Of a DNA stretch of 7,490 bases, positions 5,388 to 7,490 are shown in pieces. This DNA is from Steroidobacteraceae bacterium (GTDB lineage: Bacteria > Pseudomonadota > Gammaproteobacteria > Steroidobacterales > Steroidobacteraceae): NCBI GenBank assembly GCA_021325695.1, contig JAJTCR010000048.1, forward strand, positions 1 to 7,490, in the 5' to 3' direction. A program made the position numbers and the translations under genes. Under the pieces are notes generated by a model, which made no database searches, was not told where the DNA came from, and was given only the letters and a program-made list of their open reading frames with translations. Each line of letters starts with the position of its first letter. Within the stretch, counting starts at the first letter, position 1.

Positions 5388-7490
5388 TCAGGTCGCCGGC
5401 GGCGACGGGGACTGCAGCAGCCGCGCGAGATGTTCGAGGTCGACCGGTTTGGTGACGTGATGATCGAACCCCGCTTCCAGCGCGCGCTTGCGGTGTTCCT
5501 CCTGGCCCCAGCCGGTCAAGGCGATCAGTTCGATGCGGCCGAGGGCCGGGTCCTGGCGCAACAGGCGCGCGACGTCGTAACCGCTCAGGTCGGGTAGACC
5601 GAGGTCCAGCACGGCGACCTCGGGCCGGAACTCGTGCGCCACCTCGATGGCCGGCCGCCCGGCATAGGCGACGCGCACGTCGTGCCCCTCCAGGCCCAGG
5701 AGCAGGGCGAGGCTGTCCGCCGCGTCGCGGTTGTCGTCGACGAGCAAAATGCGCCGCCCGGCGGGCTCTGCAGCGGAAACGCGAATCTCTGCTGGCATCG
5801 ACGGGTCCTCCGACGTGGGCACGCACGGCAGCGTAACCGTAAATTCACTGCCGTGTCCCGGTCCAGCGCTGTGCGCCGCGACCGTGCCGCCGTGCAGTTC
5901 GACGAGTCCCTTGACGAGTGAAAGCCCGATGCCGAGGCCGCCCTCGCTGCGACCCCCGGTGCCTTCCACCTGCTCGAACATCTGGAACACCCTCTCGAGC
6001 GATTCGGGCGGGATGCCGATGCCCGTGTCCCGGACCGTGATGTCGACGACCGCGCCACGCGTACGTGCGGTCAGCGTGATTTCGCCGCCGGGGTCGGAGT
6101 AGCGGGCCGCGTTGGTGAGCAGGTTCGAGATCACCTGCGCGAGGCGCACGGGGTCGACATCGAGCATCGGGACCGGGCGCGCGACATCGACCACCAGGCG
6201 GTGTTGCCGCACGTCGATCAGCGGGCGCGCGACCTCGACCGCCGTGTCGACGATGGCGTCGAGGCGCATCCATTGCCGGCGCAGCTCGAGCTTGCCGCGC
6301 GTGATGCGTGCCACGTCGAGCAGGTCGTCGAGCAACGCGCTCATGTGCGTCACCTGCCGCTGGATGACCTGGCGTGCCCACCCGATCTCGGCCGCGCCCG
6401 CCTGCCGCGAGCCGAGCAGGTCGGCGGCGCTGCGGATCGGCGCCAGCGGATTCCGCAACTCGTGCGCGAGCGTGGCGATGAAACGGTCCTTCTTGCGATC
6501 GGCCTCGCGCAACGCTTCCTCGGCTTCGCGTCGCGGCGTCACGTCCATCGTCAGACCCTGCAGCCGGGTCAGGGCGCCGTACTCGTCGAACTCCCCGACC
6601 GCGCGCTCGTGCAGCCACACGACCCTGCCGTCCGGCCGGCGCGAGCCGTAGGTCGTCTCGTACATCGGTCGCGCGGGCGAGAGTCCCTGGACGAGTTGCT
6701 GCAGCCGAGGCCGGTCTTCGGAGAGCACGCGCTCGAAAAAGCTCGCGCCGGACTCGGTCACGAACGGCGCGATGATCTGTTCGGGGTCCGCGCGCACCAC
6801 CTGGTCCTGGCGCGGGTGAAAGTCGAACGTGAAGCCGCGCCCCGCCGCGAGCGCATCGAGCATGCTGCGCTCGCTGATCAGCGCGCGGTCGCGTGCGCGG
6901 CGCTGCTGCTCCATCACGACCGCGAGCGTCAGCGTCCAGAGCGAGCTCACGAACAGGAACGCCTGCGCAGTGTCGACGCTGCCACGGAAGATGCCGCCGC
7001 CGTGACCGACGCGCCACACCACGACCAGCGTGATCGCGAGCAGCGCGACGTACGTCCAGGCCGGCTCGCTGCGCGCCGCGACCAGCAGGATCAGCGGGTG
7101 GACCAGCGCGAGCAGCATCAGCATCGACAGCAACTCGCCGCCTTCGATCCGGTACGTGACCATGACGTAGGTCAACGCGACGATTCCGAGCAGCGTCAGG
7201 AACGTCATCTTGCTGTCGCGCCAGGCGCGCTCGAACCATGCGCGCCGTTTCGTGCCGAGCGCGATGACGGCCGGGGCGATCGTCAGCACGCCGAGGCCCC
7301 GCGTCCGGATCCACATGCCCCAGAGGTCGACGAACTCGCTGCGGGCATCGGCGAAGACCACTAACGCGGTGGAGCCGAAGGCCCCGCCGACCACCACCGT
7401 GACCGCCACTGCGGCGATGAACCGGACTGACTGCGACAACGCCTGCAACTCGACGCGGGGCCCGATCCAGTGTTCGAGCAACCAGCCGAG
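5388..7490 (-). CDS. MASE1-type hybrid sensor histidine kinase, 5' end beyond window
   Basis: The frame is open to the right edge, so the N-terminus is missing. A TTG at 7481 should not be taken as the start, because the protein reads through it (LGWLLEHW...). Residue numbers count from 7481. About 20-190 hold several hydrophobic membrane segments; the first part (to GLGVLTIAP) resembles the second half of a MASE1 sensory domain. A PAS/PAC-like domain follows (about 200-310, ending RLQGLTMDVTPRREAEEAL). The HisKA domain carries the phospho-accepting H340 in AHELRNPL. The ATPase domain has N453/N457 (N-box), D485 in DTGIGIP and GLGIGLSLVKG. A C-terminal receiver (577-697) has acidic D582/D583, phospho-acceptor D626 in VLDLGLPDLSG, T656 and K678. 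The protein should autophosphorylate and pass phosphate to its own receiver. The signal is unknown. No HPt domain, output domain or separate regulator gene is visible, so the downstream partner must lie elsewhere or the receiver may tune the kinase itself. Confidence 0.94.
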   Translation of the reverse strand, partial: LGWLLEHWIGPRVELQALSQSVRFIAAVAVTVVVGGAFGSTALVVFADARSEFVDLWGMWIRTRGLGVLTIAPAVIALGTKRRAWFERAWRDSKMTFLTLLGIVALTYVMVTYRIEGGELLSMLMLLALVHPLILLVAARSEPAWTYVALLAITLVVVWRVGHGGGIFRGSVDTAQAFLFVSSLWTLTLAVVMEQQRRARDRALISERSMLDALAAGRGFTFDFHPRQDQVVRADPEQIIAPFVTESGASFFERVLSEDRPRLQQLVQGLSPARPMYETTYGSRRPDGRVVWLHERAVGEFDEYGALTRLQGLTMDVTPRREAEEALREADRKKDRFIATLAHELRNPLAPIRSAADLLGSRQAGAAEIGWARQVIQRQVTHMSALLDDLLDVARITRGKLELRRQWMRLDAIVDTAVEVARPLIDVRQHRLVVDVARPVPMLDVDPVRLAQVISNLLTNAARYSDPGGEITLTARTRGAVVDITVRDTGIGIPPESLERVFQMFEQVEGTGGRSEGGLGIGLSLVKGLVELHGGTVAAHSAGPGHGSEFTVTLPCVPTSEDPSMPAEIRVSAAEPAGRRILLVDDNRDAADSLALLLGLEGHDVRVAYAGRPAIEVAHEFRPEVAVLDLGLPDLSGYDVARLLRQDPALGRIELIALTGWGQEEHRKRALEAGFDHHVTKPVDLEHLARLLQSPSPPAT

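Noticed and set aside
3574..5826. A long open frame on the minus strand spanning the carboxypeptidase gene and the end of the kinase gene
   Set aside because: Its product is dominated by Arg, Gly, Ala and Pro with no domain motifs. It is an out-of-frame shadow of the S10 peptidase gene in GC-rich DNA.
6201..7364. Plus-strand open frame of 387 codons opposite the kinase gene
   Set aside because: It is antisense to clear histidine-kinase coding sequence, has Arg/Asp/His/Gln-rich composition, and shows no recognisable domain.

Overview
The window is GC-rich, densely packed bacterial DNA with strong G/C third-position bias. The gene families (DUF294 signalling protein with a DnaQ-like exonuclease, GFA-family protein, S10 carboxypeptidase, MASE1 hybrid histidine kinase) and the mix of Shine-Dalgarno and apparently leaderless starts suggest a Pseudomonadota genome, most likely Beta- or Gammaproteobacteria. 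That placement is inferred, not demonstrated. No RNA genes, insertion sequences, phage genes, CRISPR arrays or attachment sites were seen. No gap between genes exceeds about 110 bases.

Left part (1-643): a leftward gene runs off the left edge. It encodes an uncharacterised protein with no recognisable catalytic motif in the visible 179 residues. It is divergent from the next operon, and the 106-base gap carries a -10-like hexamer for each direction.

Left-centre (644-3177): a two-gene rightward operon with a 4-base ATGA overlap. The first gene encodes a soluble multidomain protein: cyclic-nucleotide-binding-like domain, CBS pair, GlnD-like nucleotidyltransferase (DUF294) and DUF294 C-terminal domain. 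The second encodes a DEDDh-type 3'-5' exonuclease. From memory, this pair often sits beside acetate genes (acs/actP) in gammaproteobacteria. Here it stands alone within the visible sequence. It is the most interesting item in the window: two potential nucleotide-sensing modules, a nucleotidyl-transfer module and a nuclease made together, with no settled biochemical role known to me.

Centre (3267-5297): a small GFA-family zinc-binding protein points right and an exported S10 serine carboxypeptidase points left. They converge on a 66-base gap containing a hairpin that may act as a shared terminator.

Right part (5388-7490): a leftward membrane hybrid sensor kinase (MASE1-type membrane region, PAS, HisKA, HATPase, receiver), cut at its N-terminus by the window edge. 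It lies 90 bases upstream of the carboxypeptidase on the same strand, so co-transcription is possible. No partner regulator or HPt protein is visible.

The content is mostly ordinary housekeeping or accessory chromosome. I did not find a convincing new system, but the DUF294-exonuclease operon, its apparently leaderless start and its degenerate nucleotide-binding cassette merit a closer look.
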